Assembly: GCF_029543085.1 (NCBI RefSeq)
Contig: NZ_CP119967.1
Coordinates: forward strand, 62,001-126,000
Direction: 5' to 3'
From: Pseudomonas sp. A34-9
GTDB taxonomy: Bacteria; Pseudomonadota; Gammaproteobacteria; Pseudomonadales; Pseudomonadaceae
Length of the DNA: 64,000 bases
Each line of letters begins with the position of its first letter. Within the stretch, counting starts at the first letter, position 1. The notes below the pieces were generated by a model that did no database searches, had not been told where the DNA came from, and was given only the letters and a program-made list of their open reading frames with translations. A program made the translations under genes and the position numbers. Of the stretch, positions 18,519 through 28,525 are shown piece by piece.

Positions 18519-19232
18519 ATGAAGCCGTTCGCCTCCCGTTATCTGCTCCTTGTCGCATTTTCAGTGCTACTGGGCGCCTGCCAAAGCACGCCGCCGGTGG
18601 CCGAAGTCCCCGATGCGCGGGCTACGGCCATCGCACAGCTGGAGCAAAGCCTGGCCAGCAGCGAACTGGCCACCGCCGAAGATCAATTGGCGGCTTTGCA
18701 GAAAGAAACTCCAAACGACCAATCCCTTGAGCAATACCAGCGGCAGCTTGCCGAAGCGTATCTGCGTCGCAGCCAGATCGTGCTGCAGAAGGGTGATGTG
18801 AATGCAGCGGCCACGGCGTTGAGCCGTGCTCGTGCGTTGATGCCGAAAGCCCCGGCGCTGACCGGTGGCGTCAATGGCGCAATCACCGAAGCGCGCAAGG
18901 CCGAGCTGGAAAAGGCGGAGGCCGCGTTGCTGGCAGCCGAGGCCAAGCCGAAAGCCAAGGTCATCGACCCGACCGCTGAAAGCACCACGGTTGCGCTGAA
19001 CATCACCGATAGTCGCAAACTTCGTCGTCAACTGGATGCGATCGCCGCTGATGTGGTGAATTACGAATGTGCAGTGACCATTCAGGCGCCGCGCACCAAT
19101 GATTACCCTTGGCTGGCGACTCTGCTGAGCAAGCGGGTGAAGAAGCTGAACCCGGATTTCGATCTGAAGATTGAGAAGCAGGTCGTGCGCACCGTGCCAG
19201 CGCAGATGGTCTTGAGTCCGCGTAAACCGTAA
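18519..19232 (+). CDS. Lipoprotein of unknown function with helical repeat region (PA5502-like)
   Basis: 237 residues. The lipoprotein signal ends in LLGACQS. Residues 40-150 are charged and helical, with a TPR-like look (ATAEDQLAALQKETPNDQS, AYLRRSQIVLQKGD). The C-terminal part (about 155-237) is a compact domain with STTVALNITDSRKLRRQLD and CAVTIQAPRTNDYPW. It follows znuB by 37 bases and may be part of the zinc operon, but nothing in the sequence shows a metal role. It resembles a conserved Pseudomonas protein at the same place (PA5502, from memory). Function unknown. Confidence 0.8.
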   Translation: MKPFASRYLLLVAFSVLLGACQSTPPVAEVPDARATAIAQLEQSLASSELATAEDQLAALQKETPNDQSLEQYQRQLAEAYLRRSQIVLQKGDVNAAATALSRARALMPKAPALTGGVNGAITEARKAELEKAEAALLAAEAKPKAKVIDPTAESTTVALNITDSRKLRRQLDAIAADVVNYECAVTIQAPRTNDYPWLATLLSKRVKKLNPDFDLKIEKQVVRTVPAQMVLSPRKP

Positions 19233-19310
19233 AAAAGATCGCAGCCTGCGGCAACTCCTGCATGGGCTTGAGATACACCCTGTAGGAGCTGCCGAAGGCT
19301 GCGATTTTTT
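19231..19310. repeat. REP-type inverted pair, GATCGCAGCC family (copy 2)
   Basis: Arms 19231-19262 and 19281-19310 are the same unit as at 15358, here with a few mismatches between arms. It starts inside the stop codon of the lipoprotein gene and ends 6 bases before the katE stop, so it forms the whole gap between two convergent genes and probably serves as their shared terminator. Confidence 0.92.
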
Positions 19311-19315
19311 GCTTT

Positions 19316-21457
19316 TTACGCAGGAATGGCCTTGGCCTTAGGCTCCCGAGCCCAAACCCGATGCTGCCCGATCGCCGCAAAGAATGGCTTGGTCAGCGCA
19401 CCAACATCCTTGCCCTCCAGCAACCCGGCATCCGCCTCCAGCTTCAAAACGTCCAACAACTGCTTGGCTTCGCCCTGAAGTGCAATCGCCTTCAGATGCT
19501 TGTATGCCTCCAGCACGTAATGCAGAGCCACACCGTCGCCGCTCAACGCCTTGACCGACGCCGCACCACCCGGCACGAACACCGCATCAAAGATCACTGA
19601 CGGCATGCCTTCCATTGAGGCATCCACCGGCAATGATTTGCCGTCGGCGGTTTTCACCGGTGCCGATGTTGGGCCGAGCAACTTCGCATGCGCACCTTCA
19701 GCCGCCAATGCCTTCTTCATCGCATCAATCGCCGCACCATCGACGCCGTTAGCAGCAAGAATCGCCACTTTTCGCGTCTTGATGTTTTCCGGCAGCAGGT
19801 TGGCCTGGCTCAACGAAGGCGAGTTGTCGAAGGAGGTTTTGCGCACCTCGACCGTGCCTTTGCTCGGTGCGGGCAGGCCCAGATTGGCCGCTACACGCTT
19901 GGCCAGTTCCAGATCGATGTTGGCGAGAATCTCGTTCACTTCCCGCGCACGGATGAACTCGCGCTCCACCTTGCCTAATTCGAAGCTGTAGGCGGCGATG
20001 ATGTGCTCTTTCTCATGGGCACTCATGCTGTTGAAGAACAACCGCGCTTGCGAGAAGTGATCGCTGAACGACTCGCTGCGCTGGCGGATCTTGGCGGCGT
20101 CGATGCGTTCCGGATACGTTTCAAAGCCGCCGTCTTGTGCGGCCGGCGGCGTTTCTTTCGGCCAGCCACCGTCAATCGAGTTCGGCTCGTAGGACGCACG
20201 ACCCTTGTCGATCACCGTGCGGTGCTGCGCATCGCGCTGGCCGTTGTGGAACGGTGCGACCGGCCGGTTGATCGGCAGCTCGTGAAAATTCGGCCCACCG
20301 AGTCGGCTGATTTGCGTGTCGGTGTAGGAAAACAGCCGACCTTGCAGCAACGGGTCGTTGGAGAAGTCGATGCCTGGCACGATGTGGCCCGGGCAGAACG
20401 CGACCTGCTCGGTCTCGGCAAAGAAGTTGTCCGGGTTGCGGTTCAACGTCATCTTGCCCAGCGGCGTGATCGGCACGATCTCTTCGGGAATCAGCTTGGT
20501 CGGGTCGAGGATGTCGAAATCGAAGTCGTGCTCGTTTTCCTCCTCGATGATCTGTACGCCGAGCTCCCATTCCGGGTAGTCGCCCATCTCGATCGCTTCC
20601 CATAGATCGCGACGGTGGTAGTCAGTGTCTTTACCGGCAAGCTTCTGCGCCTCGTCCCAGACCAGCGAGCAAGTGCCGGCGGTAGGGCGCCAGTGGAATT
20701 TGACGAAGCGCGATTTGCCCTCGGCATTCACCAGCCTGAACGTATGCACGCCAAAGCCCTGCATGCTGCGCAGGCTTTTCGGAATCGCGCGGTCGGACAT
20801 CGCCCAGATGACCATGTGCGCCGATTCCGGTACCAAGGACACGAAATCCCAGAACGTATCGTGCGCCGAGCCACCGGTAGGGATTTCATTGTGCGGCTCG
20901 GGTTTCACCGCATGGACGAAGTCGGGGAACTTGATCGCGTCCTGAATGAAAAACACCGGCATGTTGTTGCCGACCAGGTCGAAGTTGCCTTCATCGGTGA
21001 AGAACTTCACCGCGAAGCCACGCACGTCACGCACGGTATCACCGGAACCACGCGGCCCCTGCACCGTGGAAAAACGCACAAACGCTGGCGTCTTTTTCCC
21101 CGGATCCTGTAGGAAGCCGGCCTTGGTCAGCGTCGAATGGTTCTCGTACGCCTGAAAGAAACCATGCGCGCCGGTGCCGCGGGCGTGGACGATGCGCTCC
21201 GGGATACGCTCATGGTCAAAGTGCGTGATCTTTTCACGCATGATGAAGTCTTCCAGAAGCGATGGGCCGCGGGCGCCCACCTTGAGGGTGTTCTGGTTGT
21301 CGGCGATTTTCACGCCCTGGTTGGTGCGCAGGGCCTGGCCGGTGGCGTCGGAGCGAAATTTCTCCAAGCTGTCGAGTTTGGTATTGGTGTTGGCTCGATC
21401 CGGGGTATCGGTTCCAGCCAGTTCACTTTTGCCGGTGGTAGGTTTCTTGGTACTCAT
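19316..21457 (-). CDS. katE: KatE, large-subunit monofunctional catalase (HPII type)
   Basis: Breaks down hydrogen peroxide. 713 residues, the size of HPII-type large catalases. The catalase core has the distal His motif in [14 protein letters not shown], the Asn loop in [14 protein letters not shown] and the heme-ligand Tyr in [14 protein letters not shown]. The extra C-terminal domain (about 560-713, [12 protein letters not shown]...[13 protein letters not shown]) has the DJ-1/class I amidotransferase fold typical of this clade. The ATG at 21457 has a GAGGAG ribosome binding site. A longer open frame upstream lacks one. Monocistronic and divergent from metN. Confidence 0.96.
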   Translation of the reverse strand: MSTKKPTTGKSELAGTDTPDRANTNTKLDSLEKFRSDATGQALRTNQGVKIADNQNTLKVGARGPSLLEDFIMREKITHFDHERIPERIVHARGTGAHGFFQAYENHSTLTKAGFLQDPGKKTPAFVRFSTVQGPRGSGDTVRDVRGFAVKFFTDEGNFDLVGNNMPVFFIQDAIKFPDFVHAVKPEPHNEIPTGGSAHDTFWDFVSLVPESAHMVIWAMSDRAIPKSLRSMQGFGVHTFRLVNAEGKSRFVKFHWRPTAGTCSLVWDEAQKLAGKDTDYHRRDLWEAIEMGDYPEWELGVQIIEEENEHDFDFDILDPTKLIPEEIVPITPLGKMTLNRNPDNFFAETEQVAFCPGHIVPGIDFSNDPLLQGRLFSYTDTQISRLGGPNFHELPINRPVAPFHNGQRDAQHRTVIDKGRASYEPNSIDGGWPKETPPAAQDGGFETYPERIDAAKIRQRSESFSDHFSQARLFFNSMSAHEKEHIIAAYSFELGKVEREFIRAREVNEILANIDLELAKRVAANLGLPAPSKGTVEVRKTSFDNSPSLSQANLLPENIKTRKVAILAANGVDGAAIDAMKKALAAEGAHAKLLGPTSAPVKTADGKSLPVDASMEGMPSVIFDAVFVPGGAASVKALSGDGVALHYVLEAYKHLKAIALQGEAKQLLDVLKLEADAGLLEGKDVGALTKPFFAAIGQHRVWAREPKAKAIPA

Positions 21458-21561
21458 CAGACGTAAACTCCTCGTTTGACCCCTTTTCAACGGGGACTCT
21501 TGAGCGTTTCCGGGCACGGTTACCCAGGGTTTCAAGTCGCTTAACTAGTGACCGATGAGCA

Positions 21562-21581
21562 GGAACGGGCGTTCCTTTTTT
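21562..21581 (+). terminator. Small orphan hairpin with T tract in the katE-metN gap
   Basis: GGAAC, loop GGGC, GTTCC, then six T. It has the shape of a rho-independent terminator, yet no gene is known to end here: katE and metN both read away from this gap. It could be the end of a short unannotated RNA or a regulatory hairpin. Only shape supports it. Confidence 0.35.
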
Positions 21582-21717
21582 ATGACCTTTGATCTTGTTA
21601 TTGCCAAATCGAAGGTTAATTGAGAAATAAATGCTAAGAACCTCTATACGGACAGGCTAAAATGCGCGCCCGGCTAACCGCTGATCCTTTTCTAACGCGC
21701 CCCACAAGGTTCGCTAC

Positions 21718-22725
21718 GTGATCGAGTTTCAAAACGTCCACAAGACTTACCGCGTCGCCGGTAAGGACATTCCCGCGCTGCACCCGACCAGTCTCGCCAT
21801 CGAGAACGGGCAGGTGTTCGGCCTGATCGGCCATTCCGGTGCGGGCAAAAGTACCCTGCTGCGTCTGATCAATCGCCTGGAAGACTCCAGTGGCGGCAAG
21901 ATCTTCGTCGACGGCGAAGAAGTCACCGCGCTGGACGCCAATGGCCTGCGCCGTTTCCGCCAGCAAGTCGGGATGATCTTCCAGCACTTCAACCTGCTCG
22001 CTTCCAAGACTGTCGCCGACAACGTTGCGTTGCCGCTGACCCTGGCCGGCGAACTGTCGGGCAGCGAGATCGACAAGCGTGTTGCCGAGTTGCTGGCGCG
22101 AGTCGGTCTGTCTGATCACGCCAAAAAGTATCCGGCGCAATTGTCCGGCGGCCAGAAACAGCGCGTCGGCATTGCCCGCGCCCTGGCGACCAAGCCGAAG
22201 ATTCTGCTGTGCGACGAGGCCACCAGCGCCCTCGACCCGCAGACCACCGCGTCGGTCCTGCAATTGCTGGCCGAGATCAACCGCGAACTGAAACTGACCA
22301 TCGTCCTGATCACCCACGAGATGGATGTGATCCGTCGCGTCTGCGATCAAGTGGCGGTGATGGACGCTGGCGTGATCGTCGAGCAAGGTTCGGTGGCCGA
22401 GGTGTTCCTGCATCCGCAGCACCCGACCACCAAACGCTTCGTTCAGGAAAGCGAGCAGATCGACGAGAGCGAACAGCGTGACGACTTCGCTCACGTGCCG
22501 GGGCGCATCGTACGTCTGACCTTCCAGGGCGAAGCGACCTACGCGCCGTTGCTCGGTACCGTCGCCCGCGAAACCGGCGTCGACTACAGCATCCTCGCCG
22601 GTCGCATCGACCGCATCAAAGACATTCCGTACGGGCAATTGACCCTCGCCGTCACCGGTGGCGACATGGAAGCGGCGTTCGCCCGCTTCACCGCCGCTGA
22701 CGTTCACATGGAGGTATTGCGCTAA
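21718..22725 (+). CDS. metN: MetN, ATPase of the methionine ABC importer
   Basis: Drives D/L-methionine uptake through MetI. 335 residues from a GTG start. Walker [10 protein letters not shown], signature LSGGQKQR, Walker [13 protein letters not shown], switch His in LITHEMD. The C-terminal NIL/ACT-like domain (about 255-335) binds methionine for trans-inhibition in this family. First gene of metN-metI-metQ; metI overlaps the stop as TAATG. Confidence 0.95.
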   Translation: MIEFQNVHKTYRVAGKDIPALHPTSLAIENGQVFGLIGHSGAGKSTLLRLINRLEDSSGGKIFVDGEEVTALDANGLRRFRQQVGMIFQHFNLLASKTVADNVALPLTLAGELSGSEIDKRVAELLARVGLSDHAKKYPAQLSGGQKQRVGIARALATKPKILLCDEATSALDPQTTASVLQLLAEINRELKLTIVLITHEMDVIRRVCDQVAVMDAGVIVEQGSVAEVFLHPQHPTTKRFVQESEQIDESEQRDDFAHVPGRIVRLTFQGEATYAPLLGTVARETGVDYSILAGRIDRIKDIPYGQLTLAVTGGDMEAAFARFTAADVHMEVLR

Positions 22726-23399
22726 TGGAAGACCTGATCAGTTTCTTCACCAATATCGACTGGTACGAAATCTGGCTGGCCACCGGCGACACGATGCTGA
22801 TGCTCGGTGGTTCGCTGCTGTTCACTGTGTTGCTCGGCCTGCCGCTGGGCGTGTTGCTGTTCCTTTGCAGCCCGCGCCAGTTGCTGGAAAACCGTGCCCT
22901 CTATGCGTTCATGTCGCTGGCAGTGAACATCCTGCGTTCGTTACCGTTCATTATTTTGTTGATCGTGATGATCCCGTTCACCGTGCTGATCACCGGCACG
23001 TCGCTGGGCGTGGCCGGTGCGATTCCGCCGTTGGTCGTTGGTGCGACACCGTTCTTCGCACGTCTGGTGGAAACCGCGCTGCGGGAAGTCGATCGCGGCA
23101 TCATCGAAGCGACCCAGTCGATGGGCGCGACCACCCGGCAGATCATCATCAATGCCTTGCTGCCGGAAGCCCGCCCGGGCATCTTCGCGGCGATTACGGT
23201 GACGGCGATTACACTGGTGTCCTACACGGCGATGGCCGGTGTGGTCGGCGCCGGTGGTCTGGGTGACCTGGCCATCCGTTTCGGCTACCAGCGTTTCCAG
23301 ACTGACGTAATGATTGTCACCGTGGTGCTGTTGCTGATTTTGGTGCAAGTGTTGCAGATGGTCGGTGATCGACTGGTCGTGCACTTCTCGCGCAAATAA
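22725..23399 (+). CDS. metI: MetI, permease of the methionine ABC importer
   Basis: Membrane channel of the methionine importer. 224 residues with five hydrophobic helices. The coupling motif for MetN lies around EVDRGIIEATQSMGATTRQII (about 119-140). It starts in the stop codon of metN, so translation is coupled. metQ follows 76 bases later. Confidence 0.95.
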   Translation: MEDLISFFTNIDWYEIWLATGDTMLMLGGSLLFTVLLGLPLGVLLFLCSPRQLLENRALYAFMSLAVNILRSLPFIILLIVMIPFTVLITGTSLGVAGAIPPLVVGATPFFARLVETALREVDRGIIEATQSMGATTRQIIINALLPEARPGIFAAITVTAITLVSYTAMAGVVGAGGLGDLAIRFGYQRFQTDVMIVTVVLLLILVQVLQMVGDRLVVHFSRK

Positions 23400-23475
23400 C
23401 CGGTTTTATATTGAACAGATGAGCCGGCCATTCGCTGGCAGGTGCCAGACGGGCGCCTCAAAAGGAGTTAGCTGA

Positions 23476-24246
23476 ATGAAAAAACTGATCGCTGCTTTCG
23501 CTGCCGTTGCGGCATTCTCGGCCCACGCCGAAACCCTGACCGTTGCCGCTACGCCGGTGCCGCACGCCGAAATCCTCGAGTTCGTGAAGCCGGCACTGGC
23601 CAAAGAAGGCGTGGATCTGAAGGTCAAGGTCTTCACCGACTACATTCAGCCGAACGTACAGGTTGCCGAAAAGCGCCTGGACGCCAACTTCTTCCAGCAC
23701 CAGCCGTACCTCGATGAGTTCAACAAGGCCAAGGGCACTAATCTGGTTGCTGTGACCGGTGTGCACCTGGAGCCACTGGGCGCCTACTCGAGCAAACTGA
23801 AGAACATCAGTGATCTGCCAAGCGGCGCCAACGTGGTGATTCCGAACGACGCCACCAACGGCGGCCGTGCGCTGTTGCTGCTGGCCAAGGCGGGCGTGAT
23901 CACCCTGAAGGATCCGACCAACATCCTGTCGACCGTCAAAGACATCGCCCAAAACCCGAAAGACCTGAAGATTCGTGAACTGGAAGCCGCGACCATCCCG
24001 CGCGTGCTGACCCAGGTCGATCTGGCGCTGATCAACACCAACTACGCGCTGGAAGCCAAGCTTGATCCGTCCAAGGATGCGCTGGTGATCGAAGGCAACG
24101 ACTCGCCTTACGTGAACATCCTCGTGTCCCGTGCGGACAACAAGGACAGCGACGCGATGAAGAAACTGGCTGCTGCCCTGCATAGCCCGGAAGTGAAGCA
24201 ATTCATTACCGAGAAGTACAAAGGCGCGGTATTGCCGGCGTTCTGA
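23476..24246 (+). CDS. metQ: MetQ, periplasmic methionine-binding protein
   Basis: Substrate-binding protein of MetNIQ (NlpA family). 256 residues. The signal peptide ends in SAHAE and has no lipobox cysteine, so this copy should be a soluble periplasmic protein, unlike the E. coli lipoprotein. Family features include VKVFTDYIQPNVQVAEK, DANFFQHQPYLDEFN and NTNYALEA. A ribosome binding site AAAGGAG lies just upstream. A strong terminator closes the operon. Confidence 0.95.
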   Translation: MKKLIAAFAAVAAFSAHAETLTVAATPVPHAEILEFVKPALAKEGVDLKVKVFTDYIQPNVQVAEKRLDANFFQHQPYLDEFNKAKGTNLVAVTGVHLEPLGAYSSKLKNISDLPSGANVVIPNDATNGGRALLLLAKAGVITLKDPTNILSTVKDIAQNPKDLKIRELEAATIPRVLTQVDLALINTNYALEAKLDPSKDALVIEGNDSPYVNILVSRADNKDSDAMKKLAAALHSPEVKQFITEKYKGAVLPAF

Positions 24247-24267
24247 TTTTGATTGTTGCAACGAAAA

Positions 24268-24296
24268 AGGGGCGCATTTAATGCGCCCCTTTTTTT
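24268..24296 (+). terminator. Terminator of the metNIQ operon
   Basis: Ten-pair perfect stem (AGGGGCGCAT / ATGCGCCCCT) with a TTA loop and seven T, 22 bases after the metQ stop. A run of A on the other side lets it work weakly in reverse. Confidence 0.93.
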
Positions 24297-24330
24297 GTCT
24301 TGAGTTCGGCTTTAGAGCAGCGGTGAGTCT

Positions 24331-24525
24331 GCCCCTCACCCCAGCCCTCTCCCGGAGGGAGAGGGGGCCGACCGAGGTGTCCTGCTTTATACATCGACCT
24401 GAAAGATATTGGCGATTATGGATTCAAAGCAGGACGTTCAATTCGGCGTAGCTTCGCAATATCCCCCATTCAGTCCCCTCTCCCTCTGGGCGGTCCGACG
24501 TTTCGGGAGGGCTAGGGTGAGGGGC
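24331..24525. mobile_element. MITE-like element, about 195 bp (copy 1)
   Basis: Non-coding element with terminal inverted repeats: GCCCCTCACC and on to CCCTCTCCC at the left (24331-24353) and its counterpart GGGAGGGCTAGGGTGAGGGG (24505-24524) at the right. Inside each end a second inverted stretch occurs (GGAGGGAGAGGGG with CCCCTCTCCCTC). Ends and part of the inside recur at 53413-53590. No transposase is encoded. It resembles Pseudomonas intergenic repeat families of the R178/R200 kind; that name is from memory and unverified. Confidence 0.8.
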
Positions 24526-24542
24526 TTTTCGCTCTTCAGCTT

Positions 24543-25178
24543 TTATTTGCGGTTAAGCATCACCGGCAACTGCGCCACCAGTTTGGCGTTATTCAGCGGC
24601 GCTCGAATAAACCCGCGCTGCGTCCCGTCCGGCCCGATCACCGCCAGATTGCCGCTATGGTCGACGGTGTAATTCGGCTTACTCGTATCCGCCGGAATAA
24701 ACGGAATACTCACCGCATTCGCCACCTTCTGCAGCTCTTCAATCGAAGTCGGCGTCAGGCCAACAAACTGCGGATCGAAGTAGCCCAGGTACTGCTTCAA
24801 CTGCTTCGGGTTATCGCGGTTCGGGTCAACGCTGACCAGCACGATCTGCAACTTATCCACAGCGTCCTTGGGCAGTTCACTCTTGATCTGCCGCAACTGG
24901 GCGAGGGTGGTCGGGCAGATGTCCGGGCAGAAGGTGTAACCGAAGAACAGCAAACTCCACTTACCTTTGAGCTCATTGATCGCCACCGGTTTGCCGTCCT
25001 GATCGGTCATCGTCACGTCCGGCAGATTGCGGCTCTGCGGCAGCAGGATAATGCCGGCGTCGATCAGCGCCGTGGGGTCGCCCTGGCCCTTGCCGCTCAG
25101 CACTTTGTTGACGGTCAGGCCGAGGATCAGCGCGATCACGGCGACGAGGATGAAGACGGTTTTCTGGGTTCGAGTCAT
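24543..25178 (-). CDS. Sco1/SenC-family copper chaperone for cytochrome oxidase
   Basis: Thioredoxin-fold protein that helps load copper into the CuA site of subunit II. 211 residues. One N-terminal membrane anchor (about 7-27). Copper-binding CPDIC (in [14 protein letters not shown]) and the third ligand His in YTVDHSGN. The ATG at 25178 overlaps the stop of ctaB by four bases (ATGA). Last gene of the leftward SURF1-hyp-ctaA-ctaB-sco operon. Confidence 0.92.
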   Translation of the reverse strand: MTRTQKTVFILVAVIALILGLTVNKVLSGKGQGDPTALIDAGIILLPQSRNLPDVTMTDQDGKPVAINELKGKWSLLFFGYTFCPDICPTTLAQLRQIKSELPKDAVDKLQIVLVSVDPNRDNPKQLKQYLGYFDPQFVGLTPTSIEELQKVANAVSIPFIPADTSKPNYTVDHSGNLAVIGPDGTQRGFIRAPLNNAKLVAQLPVMLNRK

Positions 25179-26074
25179 AGGTTCAACAGTAAGTAGTGGT
25201 CTACGAGCAGGGCGATGAACAGCAGGAACAAGTAATAAATAGAGTACTTGAAGGTGTTGATCGCCGCGTGCGGCCGAGTGCCACGGTACAGCACCATGGC
25301 CCATTGCAGAAATCTTGCGCCCAGGGCGAGGGCGCAAATCAGGTAGAGCACGCCGCTCATGTGGATCACGTACGGCAGCAGACTCACCGCCAGCAGCGCG
25401 AAGGTGTACAGCAGAATGTGCACCTTGGTGTAGTGCTCGCCGTGGGTGACCGGCAGCATCGGGATGTCGGCCTTGGCGTATTCCTCTTTGCGATGAATCG
25501 CCAGTGCCCAGAAGTGCGGCGGGGTCCAGGCGAAGATGATCAGCACCAGCAACAATGGCTCGGCGCTGACGTGGCCGGTGGCGGCAGTCCAGCCGAGCAG
25601 CGGTGGGGCGGCACCGGCGAGGCCACCGATGACGATGTTCTGCGGCGTCGCGCGTTTGAGGAAACCGGTGTAAATCACCGCGTAACCGAGCAACGAGGCC
25701 AGCGTCAGCCAGGCGGTCAGCGGATTGGTGAAGGTCAGCAATAAAGCCTGACCGAGCAGCGCCAGGATCAATGCAAACGTCAGCGCCGCCGCCGGTGAAA
25801 CCCGTCCCTCAGCGAGTGGCCGTTTGTGCGTGCGCGCCATCACCGCATCGATGCGCCGATCCACCACATGATTGACCGCCGCCGCACCCCCAGCACACAG
25901 GGCAATCCCCAGATTGCCGAACACCAGCACCGTCCACGGCACCCCGGCGCGGGTCGCGAGGAACATGCCGACCAGCGAGGTGATCAGCATCAGCACCACG
26001 ACTTTCGGTTTGGTCAGCTCCAGATAATCACGCCAGATCGCCTGATGCGGGCGTTCGCCAATCAGAATCGCCAC
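25175..26074 (-). CDS. ctaB: Heme O synthase (protoheme IX farnesyltransferase)
   Basis: UbiA-family membrane enzyme that adds a farnesyl group to heme b, the first step to heme A for the oxidase. 299 residues, nine hydrophobic helices. The prenyl-diphosphate Asp motifs are [20 protein letters not shown] (about 68-87) and the second cytoplasmic loop [13 protein letters not shown]. It starts at a GTG with a strong AAAGGAG site 8 bases upstream, inside the end of ctaA (13-base overlap). cyoE is the alternative name. The neighbours (ctaA, sco, SURF1) tie this copy to the caa3 oxidase. Confidence 0.94.
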   Translation of the reverse strand: MAILIGERPHQAIWRDYLELTKPKVVVLMLITSLVGMFLATRAGVPWTVLVFGNLGIALCAGGAAAVNHVVDRRIDAVMARTHKRPLAEGRVSPAAALTFALILALLGQALLLTFTNPLTAWLTLASLLGYAVIYTGFLKRATPQNIVIGGLAGAAPPLLGWTAATGHVSAEPLLLVLIIFAWTPPHFWALAIHRKEEYAKADIPMLPVTHGEHYTKVHILLYTFALLAVSLLPYVIHMSGVLYLICALALGARFLQWAMVLYRGTRPHAAINTFKYSIYYLFLLFIALLVDHYLLLNL

Positions 26075-27141
26075 GGCGTTTCTCCTTTAATAATGATGGG
26101 CGCGGCCGCGTGTTTACGCGGGCTCAGACGCCAGCGCGCGAGCACCGGTTGTCTGACCCGAACCAGACTGGTGCGCGCGTGGTAATTGACCAGCACCATG
26201 GTCAGCAACAGCGCCGCACCGCCAGCGTTATGCGCGACAGCCACCGGCAGCGGCAGATGGAACAACACATTGCTGATACCGAGGGTGATTTGCGCGGCGA
26301 GGGCGATCAGCACCAGACCGGCCAGCCGCGTCATGCCGACCACTTTTAATTGCCAGGCCAGACCGAGCAAGACCAACGTCACCAGCAGCGCGCCGATGCG
26401 GTGAGTCAGGTGAATCGCCGTGCGCGCATCACTGTCGAGTTGTCCGCCCAGATAGTTCGGGCCGATGTGTTGAGTCAGGTGAAAACCGTTGGCGAAATCC
26501 GCTGGCGGCAGCCATTGCCCGTGACACGTCGGGAAGTCGATGCACGCCACCGCTGCGTAGTTGGAACTGACCCAGCCACCGAGCGCGATCTGGCCAATCA
26601 CCAACAGCAGTCCCGCCGTCGCCCAATACTGCAAACGCTTGGGCACGGTCAGCGCCGGCAGCACACCGGACAATCGCAACGTCAGTAAAAACAACAGACT
26701 CAACGTCGCAAAGCCGCCGAGCAAATGTCCGGTGACCACCTGCGGCCAGAGCTTGAGCGTCACCGTCCACATACCGAACGCCGCTTGCGCAAACACCACT
26801 GCGAGCAGAAATAGCGGCAGTTTCAACGGCTGCCCCGGATGACGCCGATTGACCCACGCGCGCCCGGCGAGAATCGAAATCAGCAGGCCGAGGGTGCCGG
26901 CAAAGTAGCGGTGAATCATCTCGTTCCAGCCCTTGTGCGCCTCCACTGGCGAGTCGGGATAATGCAGTTCGGCATGGGCCAGTTGGGCTTCGCTTTTCGG
27001 CACACTGATAAAACCATAACAGCCCGGCCAGTCCGGGCAGCCGAGGCCGGCGTGGGTCAGGCGCGTATAGGCGCCGAGCAGCACCACAATCAGTGCCAGC
27101 AGGGTGGCAAACAGCGCGAGGCGAAATCCAGGTTTGGCCAT
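26062..27141 (-). CDS. ctaA: Heme A synthase (COX15/CtaA)
   Basis: Oxidises heme O to heme A in the inner membrane. 359 residues, eight hydrophobic helices in two similar halves. Conserved heme-ligand histidines are seen in [27 protein letters not shown] and VAHNAGGA. The CPDWPGCYG loop and the CIDFPTCHG loop carry paired cysteines. Supplies heme A to CtaD. Lies 10 bases after the small membrane gene. Confidence 0.93.
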   Translation of the reverse strand: MAKPGFRLALFATLLALIVVLLGAYTRLTHAGLGCPDWPGCYGFISVPKSEAQLAHAELHYPDSPVEAHKGWNEMIHRYFAGTLGLLISILAGRAWVNRRHPGQPLKLPLFLLAVVFAQAAFGMWTVTLKLWPQVVTGHLLGGFATLSLLFLLTLRLSGVLPALTVPKRLQYWATAGLLLVIGQIALGGWVSSNYAAVACIDFPTCHGQWLPPADFANGFHLTQHIGPNYLGGQLDSDARTAIHLTHRIGALLVTLVLLGLAWQLKVVGMTRLAGLVLIALAAQITLGISNVLFHLPLPVAVAHNAGGAALLLTMVLVNYHARTSLVRVRQPVLARWRLSPRKHAAAPIIIKGETPWRF

Positions 27142-27151
27142 GACGATGCCC

Positions 27152-27748
27152 TTATCCGATGTTCGACAGTTTCAGCAGGTGACGCAGGTCGTTGAGCAGA
27201 TCCTTGCCTTTCACATTCGGCTCGTAACGCAGCACGAGGTTGCCGTGGGGGTCGATGATCCACAGCTGTGGCGTGGCTTTGTCGCCAGTCGTTTTGCTGA
27301 ACACGCCAGCGTCCAGCGGATAGCGTTGCAGCTGTGGATATTCACGGCTCAGCTTGGCCTCGTAATCGGCGCTCACCGGTTGCGCAACGGCGAGGGCATG
27401 GCTGGCGCGCCCGGCATCGCGGCCCAGACCGATCTGGATCTGCCGCGCCAGATACACCAGTTGCTGGCAATCCACTGCGCACGCCTGCGGCGCGGTGACC
27501 AGCATCTGCCAGCGATCCTCGTCGGCTTGCACGCCAAGGTCGGCGCGGGTCTGGCCGTTGCCGATCAGTTCGCCGTGATAGCTGCGACCCTCCGGTACCC
27601 AGAACTGCAATTTGTACATGCCGGTGGCGAGGATCATCGGACCGATCACGCCGAGCAGGATCAGCAGCAACTGAACGCGGCCACGGCGACGACGGGTAGC
27701 GGCAGGTTTCGCCTCAGACATGCTGGGTGGATTCATGGCCGTTCCCAT
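27152..27748 (-). CDS. Membrane-anchored protein of the cytochrome oxidase assembly cluster (PA0111-like)
   Basis: 198 residues. A basic N-terminus (RRRRGR) and one transmembrane helix (about 25-48) anchor a periplasmic domain with a CAVDC pair and the ending WIIDPHGNLVLRYEPN. This is the outline of a thioredoxin-like domain related to Sco-type proteins, without a clear CxxxC copper site. The ATG at 27748 has an AAAGGAG site at good distance and lies inside SURF1 (35-base overlap). Another ATG follows at 27736. A conserved member of this cluster in Pseudomonas, role in oxidase assembly inferred from position only. Confidence 0.8.
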   Translation of the reverse strand: MGTAMNPPSMSEAKPAATRRRRGRVQLLLILLGVIGPMILATGMYKLQFWVPEGRSYHGELIGNGQTRADLGVQADEDRWQMLVTAPQACAVDCQQLVYLARQIQIGLGRDAGRASHALAVAQPVSADYEAKLSREYPQLQRYPLDAGVFSKTTGDKATPQLWIIDPHGNLVLRYEPNVKGKDLLNDLRHLLKLSNIG

Positions 27749-28454
27749 GGTGTTTCTCCTTTGCGTTGTGCAAGCCCAAATAGACGTAGAGGCCGAGCAG
27801 GGCGGTGGCCATGGCGAACCACTGCACGGCGTAACCGAGGTGTTTTTCCGGACCCATGGCAACCACCGGCCAATCGGCCTCGTAGCTGGCCGGGCCGGGT
27901 TCTGCGCGTAATTCGTAGGCGAAGCCGTCGCGATCGAGGGTTTTCCACAGCTTGGCGGGCTCGACGGCGGTGATGGTTTGCGGCCAGGTGTTGCTGACCG
28001 GATCAGCGTGAAGTTGAAAAGTAGCGCCGGGGGCGACGTAGACCCAGGCATCGACATTCAGCACATCGGCAGGCGTGGTGAATTGCGGCGGCACACGGCG
28101 ATCCGGCCATGGCAGCCAGCCGCGATTGACCAGCAGCCACAGGCCGGTGCGTTGATCCTGAAACGGTTGCAGCAACTCGACACCAACTTTGCCGTTACGT
28201 TGGCGGTTATCCAGCAGCAGACTGTGCGCGGCATCGAACTGGCCGTGCAGATGAACGCGGCGATAAGCCGGATCGGCACTGTTCAGCAACTCGCTGCTGG
28301 CCATCGGTTCAGCCGTGCGGCGTTCGGCGTAACTGGCGAGCAGGGCGGTTTTCTCGGCGCCACGGCTCAGTTGCCAGAAGCCCAGCGCCACCAGCAGAGG
28401 CAGCAACAACGCCACCACCACGGTCGGTATCACGCCCGGACGAAAGCGCTTCAT
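27714..28454 (-). CDS. SURF1-family cytochrome oxidase assembly factor
   Basis: Helps insert heme A into subunit I. 246 residues with two transmembrane helices, one at each end (about 8-28 and 210-230), and a periplasmic domain between. Family marks are LGFWQLSRGAEK, RRVHLHGQFD, NRGWLPW and the C-terminal helix GYAVQWFAMATALLGLYVYL. First gene of the leftward assembly operon. The 71-base gap to the DUF2909 gene on the other strand must hold its promoter. Confidence 0.92.
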   Translation of the reverse strand: MKRFRPGVIPTVVVALLLPLLVALGFWQLSRGAEKTALLASYAERRTAEPMASSELLNSADPAYRRVHLHGQFDAAHSLLLDNRQRNGKVGVELLQPFQDQRTGLWLLVNRGWLPWPDRRVPPQFTTPADVLNVDAWVYVAPGATFQLHADPVSNTWPQTITAVEPAKLWKTLDRDGFAYELRAEPGPASYEADWPVVAMGPEKHLGYAVQWFAMATALLGLYVYLGLHNAKEKHHGNGHESTQHV

Positions 28455-28525
28455 GGCTGTGCCACAAAGTCAGTCGTTGCGATCGCTATACTCAACTGCA
28501 TCGCCTGTCCCCCGGAGTTCTTCCC

